This document shows, piece after piece, positions 24,831 through 33,119 of a DNA stretch of 48,784 bases. The notes beneath the pieces are model-generated. The model was not told the origin of the DNA. It saw only the letters and a program-made list of their open reading frames with translations, and did no database searches. Position numbers and translations under genes: made by a program. Origin of the DNA: Clostridia bacterium (lineage in GTDB: Bacteria > Bacillota > Clostridia > Oscillospirales > Acutalibacteraceae); assembly GCA_017474125.1 (NCBI GenBank), contig JAFVIF010000031.1, positions 1 through 48,784 on the forward strand, given 5' to 3'. Every line of letters starts with the position of its first letter. Within the stretch, counting starts at the first letter, position 1.

Positions 24831-26199
24831 AAAATTTATCAATAATTTTTCGTGCGGCCTTATAAATGTCGCCACCGCCCATTGTAAGCACAAGCTCGCC
24901 TTCCTTTGCGTTTTCAACAATATAATCGGCAATATTATCAAAGCCGTCTATTACCCTTGCGTTAGGAAGCTTTTCCGCAATCTGCTCCGAAGCAATGCCA
25001 TAGGTATTAACCTCGCGTGAACCCATAATGGGGGTCAGCACAACCTCATCGGCAATGGAAAGTGCTTCAACAAACTCGTCCTTTAACAAAGCGGTACGTG
25101 AAAAGGTAAAGGGCTGGAAAATACACGTAACCTTAGTAAAGCTGAGCGCCTTTGCGGCGGTAAGGGTTGCCTTAATTTCGGTGGGGTGATGAGCATAATC
25201 ATCCGCAAGCATAAAGCCACCGTATTCACCAAGGAATTCAAAGCGTCTGCCTGCGCCCGTAAACTGCTCAAGAGCCGATTTAATGCCGTCTGCCGAAACA
25301 CCCATTTCCGCGCAAACGGCAACGGCGGCAAGGCCGTTATAAACGTTATGCTTACCCGGTATGTTAAGCTCAATTCTGCAAAGCACCTTGCCGTTTTTTA
25401 CTGCGTCAAAGGCAAAGCCCTTTTTACCTGCCGTAATATTTTCGGCATAATAATCGTTCAATGCCTTCATACCGAAGGTAATAACCTTACCCTTAATGCC
25501 GTCGGTTGCCTTAAGCGACAGCTCATCGTCACCGTTAACAAACACTAAGGATGCCATAGAGACGAATTTATGAAAGGACAGCACAAGGTTATCCATAGTT
25601 TTAAAGTAATCGAGATGGTCGTTGTCAACGTTTAATAAAACGGCTACGTCGGGAGACATTTGTAAAAAGGTGTCAACAAACTCACAAGCCTCGCAAACCA
25701 TTGTTTCGGTTTTACCTATTCTGCCGTTAGAACCGAGTAAAGGAAGCTTGCCGCCGATAACTGCCGTAGGATCCATCTTGTTTAAATAAAGAATTTGTGT
25801 TATCATAGAGGTAACCGAGGTTTTACCGTGGGTGCCGCACACGCCTATAACGTTATCGTAATAGCGTGTAAGAGCGCCTAAAAGATGTGAACGCTCCATA
25901 GTAGGAATTCCGAGTCTGTCAGCTTCCTTTAATTCGGGGTTGTCCTTGGATATAGCCGCAGAGTAAACAACAAGCTGTGCGTTTTTTACGTTGTCGGCAA
26001 AGTGTCCCATAGTTACGGGAATACCCAACGCCTTTACTCGGCTTAAGGGCTCGCTTTCATTATTATCAGAGCCCGTTAGCTTATAACCCTTATCGTGAAG
26101 TATTTGAGCAAGCGGACACATACCGCTGCCGCCAATACCAATCATATGAATATTTTTAACCTGTTCTAAAATTTTATCTTCTGCGCGCAGTTCTTTCAT
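24829..26199 (-). CDS. murC: UDP-N-acetylmuramate--L-alanine ligase
   Basis: Adds the first stem-peptide residue to UDP-MurNAc with ATP. The 456-aa protein has the N-terminal nucleotide-sugar-binding motif GIGGSGMCPLA (about 21-31), the ATP loop GTHGKTSVTSM (about 122-132, Lys126), and DDYAHHPTEIKATL. I chose ATG 26199 with GGTGAT upstream; the GTG at 26208 overlaps that site. It is a single gene, divergent from cca. A weak TTTATT-17-TATAAT promoter can be drawn upstream. Confidence 0.96.
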   Translation of the reverse strand: MKELRAEDKILEQVKNIHMIGIGGSGMCPLAQILHDKGYKLTGSDNNESEPLSRVKALGIPVTMGHFADNVKNAQLVVYSAAISKDNPELKEADRLGIPTMERSHLLGALTRYYDNVIGVCGTHGKTSVTSMITQILYLNKMDPTAVIGGKLPLLGSNGRIGKTETMVCEACEFVDTFLQMSPDVAVLLNVDNDHLDYFKTMDNLVLSFHKFVSMASLVFVNGDDELSLKATDGIKGKVITFGMKALNDYYAENITAGKKGFAFDAVKNGKVLCRIELNIPGKHNVYNGLAAVAVCAEMGVSADGIKSALEQFTGAGRRFEFLGEYGGFMLADDYAHHPTEIKATLTAAKALSFTKVTCIFQPFTFSRTALLKDEFVEALSIADEVVLTPIMGSREVNTYGIASEQIAEKLPNARVIDGFDNIADYIVENAKEGELVLTMGGGDIYKAARKIIDKF

Positions 26200-26289
26200 T
26201 TGTATCACCGTTAAATAATTATTTACCTGTTTATTATATTATCTTTTCACAAAAAAATAAACCCTTTTTTTAAATTTTGGAGGTGAATT

Positions 26290-27426
26290 ATGCTTTTCCC
26301 TATTAAAGACAACGTTTTAAAGGTGCTGAGCACCATAGAAAACGCAGGCGGCGAAGCCTTTATAGTCGGCGGCTGTGTAAGAGATATGCTTTTAGGCGCA
26401 ACCCCCGACGATTTTGACGTTACAACCTCCCTGCCCCCCGAAAGGGTGCTCACTCTTTTTGACAAAACCGTAGCAACGGGAATAAAGCACGGCACCGTAA
26501 CGGTAATAATAAACGGTGAAAGCGTTGAAGTAACCACCTACCGTACCGACGGCACCTATTCCGACAGCCGACATCCCGAATCAGTTTGCTTTGTTAAAAG
26601 CCTTAGGGAGGATCTTGCCCGTCGCGACTTTACGGTTAACGCTATTGCCTATAACCCCAAAACGGGCATTGTTGATGAATTCGGCGGTGTTGACGATTTA
26701 AAAAATAAAATCCTTAAAGCCGTAGGAAACCCGACAAAACGCTTTACCGAGGATGCGCTTCGTATAATGCGACTTTTCCGTTTTGCCTGCAAATTAGGCT
26801 TCAGCCTTGATGAAAACACCGAAAAGGCTGCCCTTTCCTTGGCTGCTTCCCTTAGCGGTATCAGCAGAGAACGAATAGCCACCGAGCTTTTTAAAGCACT
26901 GTTATCCTCCTTTCCGGAAAGGCTTACTCCACTTATAAAAACGGGTGCTTTAAGCTTTTGCGGTATAAATGCAGGTGAAATTTCAAATAAAATTTCTGTT
27001 CTTCCCCTTGACCGTGATATACGCTTTTACAGGGCAATCTGCGAGCTGAACAGCGACCATATTAAGGTTTGCGAGAATTTGAAGACCGACAAAGCATTAC
27101 CCGTTTTCTGCTGTGAAGTAAACGCAATTATAAATAATCCGCCGAAAAACGCAACAGAATGTAAAAAGGCACTTAAGCTTTACAGCGAAAAGGCTGTTTA
27201 CACAAGTATTTTATTAAACGGCTCAGACACCTCTGTTTTAGAAGCTGTTTTGAAAAGCGGTGAAGCCTATAAAATTAAGGACTTGGCCGTTTGCGGTCAG
27301 GATTTAATGGCGCTGGGCTTTAGGGGTAAGGAATTAGGCGAAGCCCTTGAACGCTTAATAGATTTCGTAATTGAGCACCCCGACAAAAACGATAAGACTT
27401 CACTTTTAAGCCTTCTTAATAAGTAA
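26290..27426 (+). CDS. cca: CCA tRNA nucleotidyltransferase (class II)
   Basis: Adds or repairs the 3' CCA of tRNAs. The 378-aa protein has the class II nucleotidyltransferase head: FIVGGCVRDMLLG (about 25-37), catalytic PDDFDVTT (Asp41 and Asp43), EVTTYRTDGTY, RRDFTVNAIAYN and EDALRIMRLFRFA. The C-terminal half is helical and there is no HD domain. GGAGGTG precedes the ATG. A long terminator-like hairpin follows, immediately before dpaA. Confidence 0.95.
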   Translation: MLFPIKDNVLKVLSTIENAGGEAFIVGGCVRDMLLGATPDDFDVTTSLPPERVLTLFDKTVATGIKHGTVTVIINGESVEVTTYRTDGTYSDSRHPESVCFVKSLREDLARRDFTVNAIAYNPKTGIVDEFGGVDDLKNKILKAVGNPTKRFTEDALRIMRLFRFACKLGFSLDENTEKAALSLAASLSGISRERIATELFKALLSSFPERLTPLIKTGALSFCGINAGEISNKISVLPLDRDIRFYRAICELNSDHIKVCENLKTDKALPVFCCEVNAIINNPPKNATECKKALKLYSEKAVYTSILLNGSDTSVLEAVLKSGEAYKIKDLAVCGQDLMALGFRGKELGEALERLIDFVIEHPDKNDKTSLLSLLNK

Positions 27427-27427
27427 C

Positions 27428-27490
27428 AAAAAGCATCCGTAAGTAATAGAATGTATTAGCAAACATTCTACGGCTTACGGGTGATTTTTT
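27428..27490 (+). terminator. Terminator-like hairpin between cca and dpaA, containing the dpaA ribosome site
   Basis: The outer arm 27434-27443 (ending CCGTAAG) pairs with 27474-27483 (CTTACGGGTG, one G-U). The inner arm TAGAATGT pairs with ACATTCTA around ATTAGCAA. Flanking A and T runs extend the stem and give a T-tail right before the dpaA ATG at 27491. The only candidate ribosome site of dpaA, GGGTGAT, is in the 3' arm. Confidence 0.75.
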
Positions 27491-28282
27491 ATGCACAAAA
27501 TTTTAATATTAGGCTCCGATAAACGAAGCCTTACTGTTTACGAAATTCTAAAAGAAAAGCATTACGACGTCAGTCTTTTAACAAATTACGAGCAGCTAAA
27601 GGAAGGCTTTACCGCCTATTTATTACCCATTCCTGCGACACTTGACGGAGTAAAGCTGAATTGCGACCTTAATATAACAGTTAACGAGATTTTAACTAAA
27701 GCTCATAATGACAGCTTAATAATATCGGCAGGCTTTAAAAAGGACGGAATTATTGATATAACCGATAATGATGATTTTGCATATCAAAACGCCGTACCCA
27801 CAGCCGAGGGCGCTATTTCGCTGGCAATAGGAAGCAACGGCTCAACACTTGCCGACAGTAATATTTTGGTAACGGGATTCGGCCGCGTTTCAAAGGTGTT
27901 GCTTGCAAGGCTGAAGGCCTTTTCAAAAAACATAACCGTAGCCGTGCGAAAAGCGGGAGATTTAAGCTTAATTAACGCTTTAGGCTTTAACGCTCTTCCC
28001 GTAGGAATGCTTGCCGAAAGGCTTAAGGATTTCGATATTATTTTTAACACGATACCCTATAAGCTATTTAACAGTGAAACGCTATATAACGCAAAGGAAA
28101 AGGCAGTTTTTATTGAGCTCGCTTCTAACGCCTCAGGCTTTGACACCGATTATATAAAAGCATTGCCCGTAACCTTTATTAATGCCCCTGGACTGCCTGC
28201 AAAGGTTGCTCCCACGTCGGCAGGCAAAATTTTAGCGGAAGCGGTTATCACTACCTTAACAAATTCTAAAAATATAGGATAA
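27491..28282 (+). CDS. dpaA: Dipicolinate synthase subunit A
   Basis: With DpaB it makes dipicolinic acid from dihydrodipicolinate in the mother cell for the spore core (spoVFA in Bacillus). The 263-aa protein has the N-terminal domain KILILGSDKRSLTVYEILKE and the Rossmann motif ILVTGFGRVSKVLLARL (about 124-140), followed by DIIFNTIPYKLF and NAPGLPAKVAPTSAGKILA. It is somewhat shorter than the Bacillus protein (about 297 aa). The ribosome site GGGTGAT is weak and lies in a hairpin arm. It starts 10 nt before dpaB on the same strand. Confidence 0.94.
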   Translation: MHKILILGSDKRSLTVYEILKEKHYDVSLLTNYEQLKEGFTAYLLPIPATLDGVKLNCDLNITVNEILTKAHNDSLIISAGFKKDGIIDITDNDDFAYQNAVPTAEGAISLAIGSNGSTLADSNILVTGFGRVSKVLLARLKAFSKNITVAVRKAGDLSLINALGFNALPVGMLAERLKDFDIIFNTIPYKLFNSETLYNAKEKAVFIELASNASGFDTDYIKALPVTFINAPGLPAKVAPTSAGKILAEAVITTLTNSKNIG

Positions 28283-28292
28283 GGGGATATTT

Positions 28293-28865
28293 ATGAAAGA
28301 AATAACAGCCGGCTACGCTTTATGCGGCTCTTTCTGCACAATATCTGACTCCTTGAGCGCGCTGAGAAATCTTGCGGCAACCGGAATGAATATTATCCCT
28401 ATAATGTCACCGATTGTTTACAACACCGATACGCGCTTTACCGAGCATTTATCGTTGCAAAAAAGAGTAAAAGAAATTACGGGAAACGATATTATTCACA
28501 CGGTCGAGGGCGCCGAGCCAATTGGCCCGAGAAAGCTACTGGACGTACTGATAGTTGCCCCCTGCACGGGAAATACTATAGGAAAGCTGGCAAACGGAAT
28601 AACCGACACTTCGGTAACAATGGCAGTTAAAGCTCACCTGAGGAATCAAAAGCCGGTGCTTTTAGCGGTGGCAACCAACGACGCCCTTTCAGCTTCTGCT
28701 CGCAATATAGGACAGCTAATGAATTTAAAAAACGTTTACTTCGTTCCGTTTTCGCAGGATAACGCAATTTCGAAGCCTACGTCTATGATAGCGGATTTTA
28801 ATAAAATTCCTGAAGCATTGGAAGCTGCTTTGGAAGGTAGACAAATTCAGCCAATTCTAAATTAA
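28293..28865 (+). CDS. dpaB: Dipicolinate synthase subunit B (flavoprotein family)
   Basis: Partner of DpaA in dipicolinate synthesis (spoVFB). The 190-aa protein belongs to the HFCD flavoprotein fold: GYALCGSFCTISDSL at the N-terminus, IMSPIVYNTDTRF, the LLDVLIVAPCTGNTIGKLANGITDTSVTMAVKAHLR-type core (about 84-119) and LLAVATNDALSASARNIG. It lies 10 nt after dpaA with AAGGGGAT upstream. A second sporulation locus beside spoIIR, bofC-like and sleC-like genes. Confidence 0.95.
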   Translation: MKEITAGYALCGSFCTISDSLSALRNLAATGMNIIPIMSPIVYNTDTRFTEHLSLQKRVKEITGNDIIHTVEGAEPIGPRKLLDVLIVAPCTGNTIGKLANGITDTSVTMAVKAHLRNQKPVLLAVATNDALSASARNIGQLMNLKNVYFVPFSQDNAISKPTSMIADFNKIPEALEAALEGRQIQPILN

Positions 28866-28887
28866 TTCTTATTTTTACAAAATAAAC

Positions 28888-28916
28888 TTGACAAATATCG
28901 ACAAATATGTTAGAAT
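28888..28916 (+). promoter_or_regulatory. Near-consensus promoter reading antisense through tRNA-Thr to the XRE gene
   Basis: TTGACA (28888-28893), a 17-bp spacer and TAGAAT (28911-28916). Its transcript would run through the complement of tRNA-Thr before reaching the XRE gene at 29101. The region contains tandem GACAAATAT repeats 10 bp apart (28890-28898 and 28900-28908). On the minus strand these read TTTGTCGAT and TTTGTCAAG, partial matches to Spo0A boxes. Confidence 0.6.
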
Positions 28917-28930
28917 AATTACAAAATAAA

Positions 28931-28958
28931 AGAAAAGCCGCAAAAATGCGACTTTTCT
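28931..28958 (-). terminator. Terminator of tRNA-Thr
   Basis: On the minus strand AGAAAAG-T-CGCA pairs with TGCG-G-CTTTTCT around a T-rich loop, followed by TTTATTTTG. It begins directly after the encoded CCA of the tRNA. Confidence 0.75.
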
Positions 28959-29034
28959 TGGTGCTGAAGATGGGATTCGAACCCACGACCTATTGATTAC
29001 GAATCAATTGCGCTACCAACTACGCCACTTCAGC
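28959..29034 (-). tRNA. tRNA-Thr (anticodon CGT)
   Basis: A 76-nt cloverleaf on the minus strand with encoded CCA. Acceptor GCTGAAG/CTTCAGC with discriminator A; D stem GCGT/GCGC; anticodon stem ATTGA/TCAAT with loop TTCGTAA (anticodon CGT, reads ACG); variable region AGGTC; T arm GTGGG-TTCGAAT-CCCAT. It is the only tRNA gene I see in the window, with its own promoter and terminator. Confidence 0.95.
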
Positions 29035-29051
29035 AAATGCCTAACATTGTT

Positions 29052-29080
29052 ATTATAACAACTTTATATCAAATAGTCAA
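29052..29080 (-). promoter_or_regulatory. tRNA-Thr promoter overlapping a 15-bp palindrome
   Basis: On the minus strand TTGACT (29075-29080), 17 bp, TATAAT (29052-29057), 17 nt before the tRNA 5' end. The palindrome TTGTTA-TTA-TAACAA (29047-29061) covers the -10 and also lies upstream of the XRE gene; it could be an XRE operator. Confidence 0.75.
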
Positions 29081-29100
29081 GTAAAAAAGGAGAGTTAATT

Positions 29101-29502
29101 ATGCCAAGGGAAACTAATGAATTTTATGACAATCTTAGAATGAAAATTGTTTACTACCGCAAAAAATCAGGCCTTACTCAAAGCGAGGTTGCCGAAAAAA
29201 TGGGTATGACACGTACAGCCTATGCCTACACCGAAACAAGAGCAGCTCGTTTAAATCCCGATTTTTTAACTAAGCTTGCCGAGGTTTTGGATATTTCCCC
29301 TGCCGTTTTTGTTGAACGACAGTCTATAAAGCCTCAGATTGCTTCAAACGAGCGTTCTTCCTATACCGCTACACCCTTTGCCATTTCAAACAAGGAGCAG
29401 CGTATTATAAAAATGCTTCGTATGCTGTCAAACGAGTCTTACGAAAAAATTTACGAAATTATCCGTAACGAATACGAAAGCACAATGCTCGGCGACGATT
29501 AA
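29101..29502 (+). CDS. XRE-family helix-turn-helix regulator
   Basis: A 133-aa cytoplasmic DNA-binding protein. The HTH_3 domain is residues 10-70 (LRMKIVYYRKKSGLTQSEVAEKMGMTRTAYAYTETRAARL, given by its span), followed by a linker and a short C-terminal helix. AGGAG lies 9 nt before the ATG. It may act on the palindrome 29047-29061 at its own 5' side, which overlaps the tRNA promoter (inference). No partner gene; a bidirectional terminator follows. Its ligand and regulon are unknown. Confidence 0.88.
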   Translation: MPRETNEFYDNLRMKIVYYRKKSGLTQSEVAEKMGMTRTAYAYTETRAARLNPDFLTKLAEVLDISPAVFVERQSIKPQIASNERSSYTATPFAISNKEQRIIKMLRMLSNESYEKIYEIIRNEYESTMLGDD

Positions 29503-29530
29503 CAGTAAGACAATTAACAGTAATTAATAA

Positions 29531-29558
29531 AAAGAGGTGGAGATCCACCTCTTTTTTA
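29531..29558. terminator. Bidirectional terminator between the XRE gene and rhaB
   Basis: AGAGGTGG 29533-29540 pairs with CCACCTCT 29545-29552 around AGAT, with T runs on both strands through flanking A and T. Confidence 0.88.
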
Positions 29559-29560
29559 TT

Positions 29561-30952
29561 TTAATAATACTTAATATCAAATGAATCGGCAACTATTTTT
29601 CTTGCAGCCTTTAGGTCGCTTATTTCGCCAAGCGCCATCATTTGAATAATAAGGTTGCCCATTGCCGTTGCTTCGGTGGGTCCTGCGCTAACCCTTTTGC
29701 CGGATGCATATGCCGTAAGCTCGTTAAGGTAAGCATCCTGCGAGCCGCCGCCGACAATTGCAATAGACGGATAGGTAATACCCGTAATGCTTTCAATTTG
29801 CTTAATTGCAGTTGCATAGCAGTTAGATAAGCTGTTATAGATAACCTTTGCAATTTCGCCCAAGGTTTCGGGCACCTGCTGATTGGTGCGCTTACATTCT
29901 GCCTTTACAGCTTCAATCATTGAATCGGGAGCAAAAAACACGTTGCTTTGAGGGTCTACCACCGAGGCTATGTCGGTATTCCTTGCCATAGCGGAAATTT
30001 CGCCAAAGCCAATTTCTTCCTTCCATTCTCTTCTGACCGACTGCATCATCCACAAGCCCATAATGTTCTTAAGGAAGCGGAAGCGGTAGTCGTATCCGCC
30101 CTCGTTGGTAAGGTTAGTCTCCATACTTTCTTTAGTGCAAATAGGAGTCATACTTTCGGTGCCCAAAAGCGACCAAGTACCCGAGCTTATATATAGGGTA
30201 TCGTCATCCTGAGTCGGCAATGCCGCAATAGCCGATGCCGTATCGTGAGCGGCAGTTAAAATCACCTTTGCACTGTAGCCTAAAGCGTCGGCAATTTCAC
30301 CCTTAAGGTCACCTACTACCGTACCGGGGCGGTGAATGGGACAGAAAATTTCTTTTTTAATTCCCATCATATCAAGAAGCTCATAATCCCAATTTTTTTG
30401 TTCGGCATTAATAAGCTGACTGGTAGATGCAATAGTATATTCGCTGGCCTTTTTTCCTGAAAGTAAAAAGGTTAAATATTCAGGGATAAAAAGGAAGGTT
30501 TCAGCTTTTTCTAACCATTCGGGATGGTTAAGCTTTATACTCATAAGCTGATACGAGGTATTGAAAAGCTGCTTTTGAATACCCGTTCTGCCGTACAGCT
30601 CTTCCTCGCTTATAATTTTGGAAAGCTCAACGTCCATTCCGTTAGTACGGGAATCACGGTAGCAAACCGAATCACCAACGATTTTATCGTTATTGTCAAG
30701 AAGCACAAAGTCAACGCCCCAGGTATCAATAGCAACGGAAGACGGTATTTTACCAAGCTCCCTGCACTTTTTCATACCCGTAATAATTTCTCCGAAAAGC
30801 TTTTCGGTATCCCAACATAGCGTGCCGTTTTTATTATAAAATCCGTTGGGAAAACGATGAATCTCCTCAAGCACTATCTTTCCCTGCTCATTGTGAGCAA
30901 GAATATGTCTGCCGCTTGAAGCTCCAAGGTCAATTGCAAGAAAATAATTCAT
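29561..30952 (-). CDS. rhaB: L-rhamnulokinase
   Basis: Phosphorylates L-rhamnulose to L-rhamnulose 1-phosphate. The 463-aa FGGY kinase starts with AIDLGASSGRHILAH, typical of RhaB, and shows SVAIDTWGVDFVLLD, RDSRTNGM, TAAHDTASAIAALP, SSGTWSLLGTE and SIAIVGGGSQDAYLN. I chose ATG 30952, with GAGGTGG upstream; a longer frame to 31027 overlaps rhaD and has no support. It is the last gene of rhaA-rhaD-rhaB, 13 nt after rhaD. Confidence 0.95.
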   Translation of the reverse strand: MNYFLAIDLGASSGRHILAHNEQGKIVLEEIHRFPNGFYNKNGTLCWDTEKLFGEIITGMKKCRELGKIPSSVAIDTWGVDFVLLDNNDKIVGDSVCYRDSRTNGMDVELSKIISEEELYGRTGIQKQLFNTSYQLMSIKLNHPEWLEKAETFLFIPEYLTFLLSGKKASEYTIASTSQLINAEQKNWDYELLDMMGIKKEIFCPIHRPGTVVGDLKGEIADALGYSAKVILTAAHDTASAIAALPTQDDDTLYISSGTWSLLGTESMTPICTKESMETNLTNEGGYDYRFRFLKNIMGLWMMQSVRREWKEEIGFGEISAMARNTDIASVVDPQSNVFFAPDSMIEAVKAECKRTNQQVPETLGEIAKVIYNSLSNCYATAIKQIESITGITYPSIAIVGGGSQDAYLNELTAYASGKRVSAGPTEATAMGNLIIQMMALGEISDLKAARKIVADSFDIKYY

Positions 30953-30965
30953 AGCACCACCTCTG

Positions 30966-31787
30966 TTACTGCAAAAACTTTTCGGGAAGAGTAAGTCCGA
31001 AATCCTTTGCCAAAGCGCGGAATTCATCGGGCTGAATAGTTTGACGCTTAGCGTTAGTCATACTTCTTACCTTAACCAGTATTTCAGCGGCCTTTTCTAC
31101 GGTGTGCATAAGACCGAAGGTTAAATCAAAATCCTCGCCCGAGCAGAACATACCGTGATGCGCCCAAATAGCAACGTCGTACTTCTTCATAAGCTCGCTG
31201 GTAGCCACCGCAATTTCTCTGCCGCCGGGCACCATCCAAGGCACTACGCCAATGCCGTCGGGGAATACAACGGGGCATTCGGTTGCCATTTCCCATATTT
31301 CTCTTGTGAAGGTAACGTCGTCAAGAGGAAGCACGAAGGTAAGAGCAATTGTGTTTGCGGGGTGAGCGTGATAAATCACTCTGTGCTTGCCGCCGCTTGC
31401 CTGCTTTTTAACCTCGTGATTCATAAGGTGACTGGGGAGCTCGCTGGTGGGTCTTGCGCCGTTTAAAAGTCCCCATACTATACGGAAGTTTTCACCCTTC
31501 TCATCAATTTCAACAATACCAGTATTAGCCTCGGCATCGAGAATAACGTTGCGGAAATATTTACCGCTGCCCGTAGTCATAAAGTACTCTCCTGCAAGGT
31601 CGGGTACGCTTGTACCTATTGCAGTCCAATCGCGATCATAGGTAAAGTTTTCCTTAACCGCTTCAACCTCTTCAGCCTTAATACGGTAGGTAAGGTTACC
31701 GCCGTTTCTTTCGTGCCAGCCCTGCTCCCAACCGTCGTTAGCCATTCTGATAAAGCCTTTTACAAATTCAGCATCTAAAACCTTCAT
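30966..31787 (-). CDS. rhaD: Rhamnulose-1-phosphate aldolase
   Basis: Splits L-rhamnulose 1-phosphate into dihydroxyacetone phosphate and L-lactaldehyde. The 273-aa class II aldolase of the AraD/FucA fold shows HERNGGNLTYRI, TSELPSHLMNH with the catalytic Glu, and the zinc ligands in YHAHPAN and WAHHGMF. The length equals that of the E. coli enzyme. AGAGGAT precedes the ATG, 4 nt after rhaA. Confidence 0.95.
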   Translation of the reverse strand: MKVLDAEFVKGFIRMANDGWEQGWHERNGGNLTYRIKAEEVEAVKENFTYDRDWTAIGTSVPDLAGEYFMTTGSGKYFRNVILDAEANTGIVEIDEKGENFRIVWGLLNGARPTSELPSHLMNHEVKKQASGGKHRVIYHAHPANTIALTFVLPLDDVTFTREIWEMATECPVVFPDGIGVVPWMVPGGREIAVATSELMKKYDVAIWAHHGMFCSGEDFDLTFGLMHTVEKAAEILVKVRSMTNAKRQTIQPDEFRALAKDFGLTLPEKFLQ

Positions 31788-31791
31788 TTTA

Positions 31792-33033
31792 TTATCCTCT
31801 TTTCAAAAGAATGTTCTTTTCGTATTCTTCAACTTCGCTTAACCATTCAATACCCGATACCTGTCCGCACTGATTACAGAATTCATTCCAAACCTCGCCC
31901 AAGGGATAGGTTTTAAGCTCTTCGCCCAATACCATAAGACGGGTAAAGTTTCCGCTGTCTTGAAGCTCCTTCATTTCCTTCCAAGGAGTAAGCAATGCGC
32001 CGAGCAGAGCCTTCTGCCAGTTACGCATACCCGTTACCCAAGCCGAAATACGGTTAATGGATGCATCAAAATAGTCAAGCGCCATTACTACTCTGTCAAG
32101 AGCATCGTTCTTAACGATTTCCTTAGCCATTTCCTTGGTTTCATCGTCAAGTAACACAACGTGGTCGGAATCCCAACGAACGGGACGTGTAATATGTAAA
32201 GCAATTTTATCGTTGAATAAAAGCATAGTGGGGATTTTATCGGACACGTACTCGGTAGGATGATAATGTCCGTTATCCATAAGCGGCATAATACCGTTCT
32301 TGGCGGCGTAGCTCAAATAAAATTCAGCCGAGCCTACGGTGTAGGATTCAAGACCGATACCGAACACCTTTGATTCAAGGGTAATCAAAACCTTATCCTT
32401 ATCAAACTCAGTTGCGAAAATCTCATCAAGAGACTTCTTTAAGCGAGCTCTCGGGCCAAGACGGTCGGCAGGAATATCCTTCATACCGTCGGGAATCCAA
32501 ATGTTAAGGGTGCAGAAGGTATTAAGCTCGCCGGCAAAATACTCGGCAATTCTAATACAGCAAATTGCATGGTCAACCCAGAATTTTCTTATATTCTCGT
32601 CGGCAGAAGCAAGAGTCATACCCTCTGCCTTTTCATGAGAAAAGAAGGTAGGGTTAAAATCAATACCCAATCCCCTTGCCTTTGCAAATTCAACCCATTT
32701 AGCAAAGTGCTTGGGTAAAAGAGCATTTCTGTCAGCCCACTCGCCATCCTCGAAAACGGCATAGCTTGCGTGAAGATTAATGCGGTGCTTACCGGGGATA
32801 AGAGAAAGAGCCTTGTCCATATCAGCCATAAGCTCATCGGGAGTTTTAGCCTTACCGGGGTAATTACCGGTTGTTTGAATACCGCCCGAAAGAGCCTCCT
32901 TACTGTCAAAGCCGTTTACGTCGTCTCCCTGCCAGCAATGCATTGAAACAGCAACCTTCTTAAGCTTTTCAATAGCAGCATCGGTATCAACACCTATGCT
33001 TTTATACAGTTTCTTTGCTTCTAAATAGTTCAT
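31792..33033 (-). CDS. rhaA: L-rhamnose isomerase
   Basis: Converts L-rhamnose to L-rhamnulose with divalent metal. The 413-aa protein has [14 protein letters not shown] near the N-terminus, [63 protein letters not shown] and [10 protein letters not shown], all characteristic of RhaA. GGAGGTATT precedes the ATG. It is the first gene of rhaADB. No rhamnose transporter, mutarotase or RhaR-type regulator is adjacent. Confidence 0.96.
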   Translation of the reverse strand: MNYLEAKKLYKSIGVDTDAAIEKLKKVAVSMHCWQGDDVNGFDSKEALSGGIQTTGNYPGKAKTPDELMADMDKALSLIPGKHRINLHASYAVFEDGEWADRNALLPKHFAKWVEFAKARGLGIDFNPTFFSHEKAEGMTLASADENIRKFWVDHAICCIRIAEYFAGELNTFCTLNIWIPDGMKDIPADRLGPRARLKKSLDEIFATEFDKDKVLITLESKVFGIGLESYTVGSAEFYLSYAAKNGIMPLMDNGHYHPTEYVSDKIPTMLLFNDKIALHITRPVRWDSDHVVLLDDETKEMAKEIVKNDALDRVVMALDYFDASINRISAWVTGMRNWQKALLGALLTPWKEMKELQDSGNFTRLMVLGEELKTYPLGEVWNEFCNQCGQVSGIEWLSEVEEYEKNILLKRG

Positions 33034-33063
33034 ATATTAATACCTCCGTATTTATTCCTATCT

Positions 33064-33092
33064 ATAATACACCAAAAACATCATTAAGTAAA
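33064..33092 (-). promoter_or_regulatory. Probable rhaADB promoter
   Basis: On the minus strand TTTACT (33087-33092), 17 bp, TATTAT (33064-33069), about 30 nt before the rhaA start codon. No copy of the AraC motif TGAACGATATG is here. Confidence 0.55.
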
Positions 33093-33119
33093 TGAAAAAC
33101 TGCAAAATTTTAGGAAAAT

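Noticed and set aside
29498-29523. 11-bp direct repeat ATTAACAGTAA at the end of the XRE gene
   Set aside because: Two short AT-rich copies 15 bp apart, one spanning the stop codon; likely replication slippage with no evident role.
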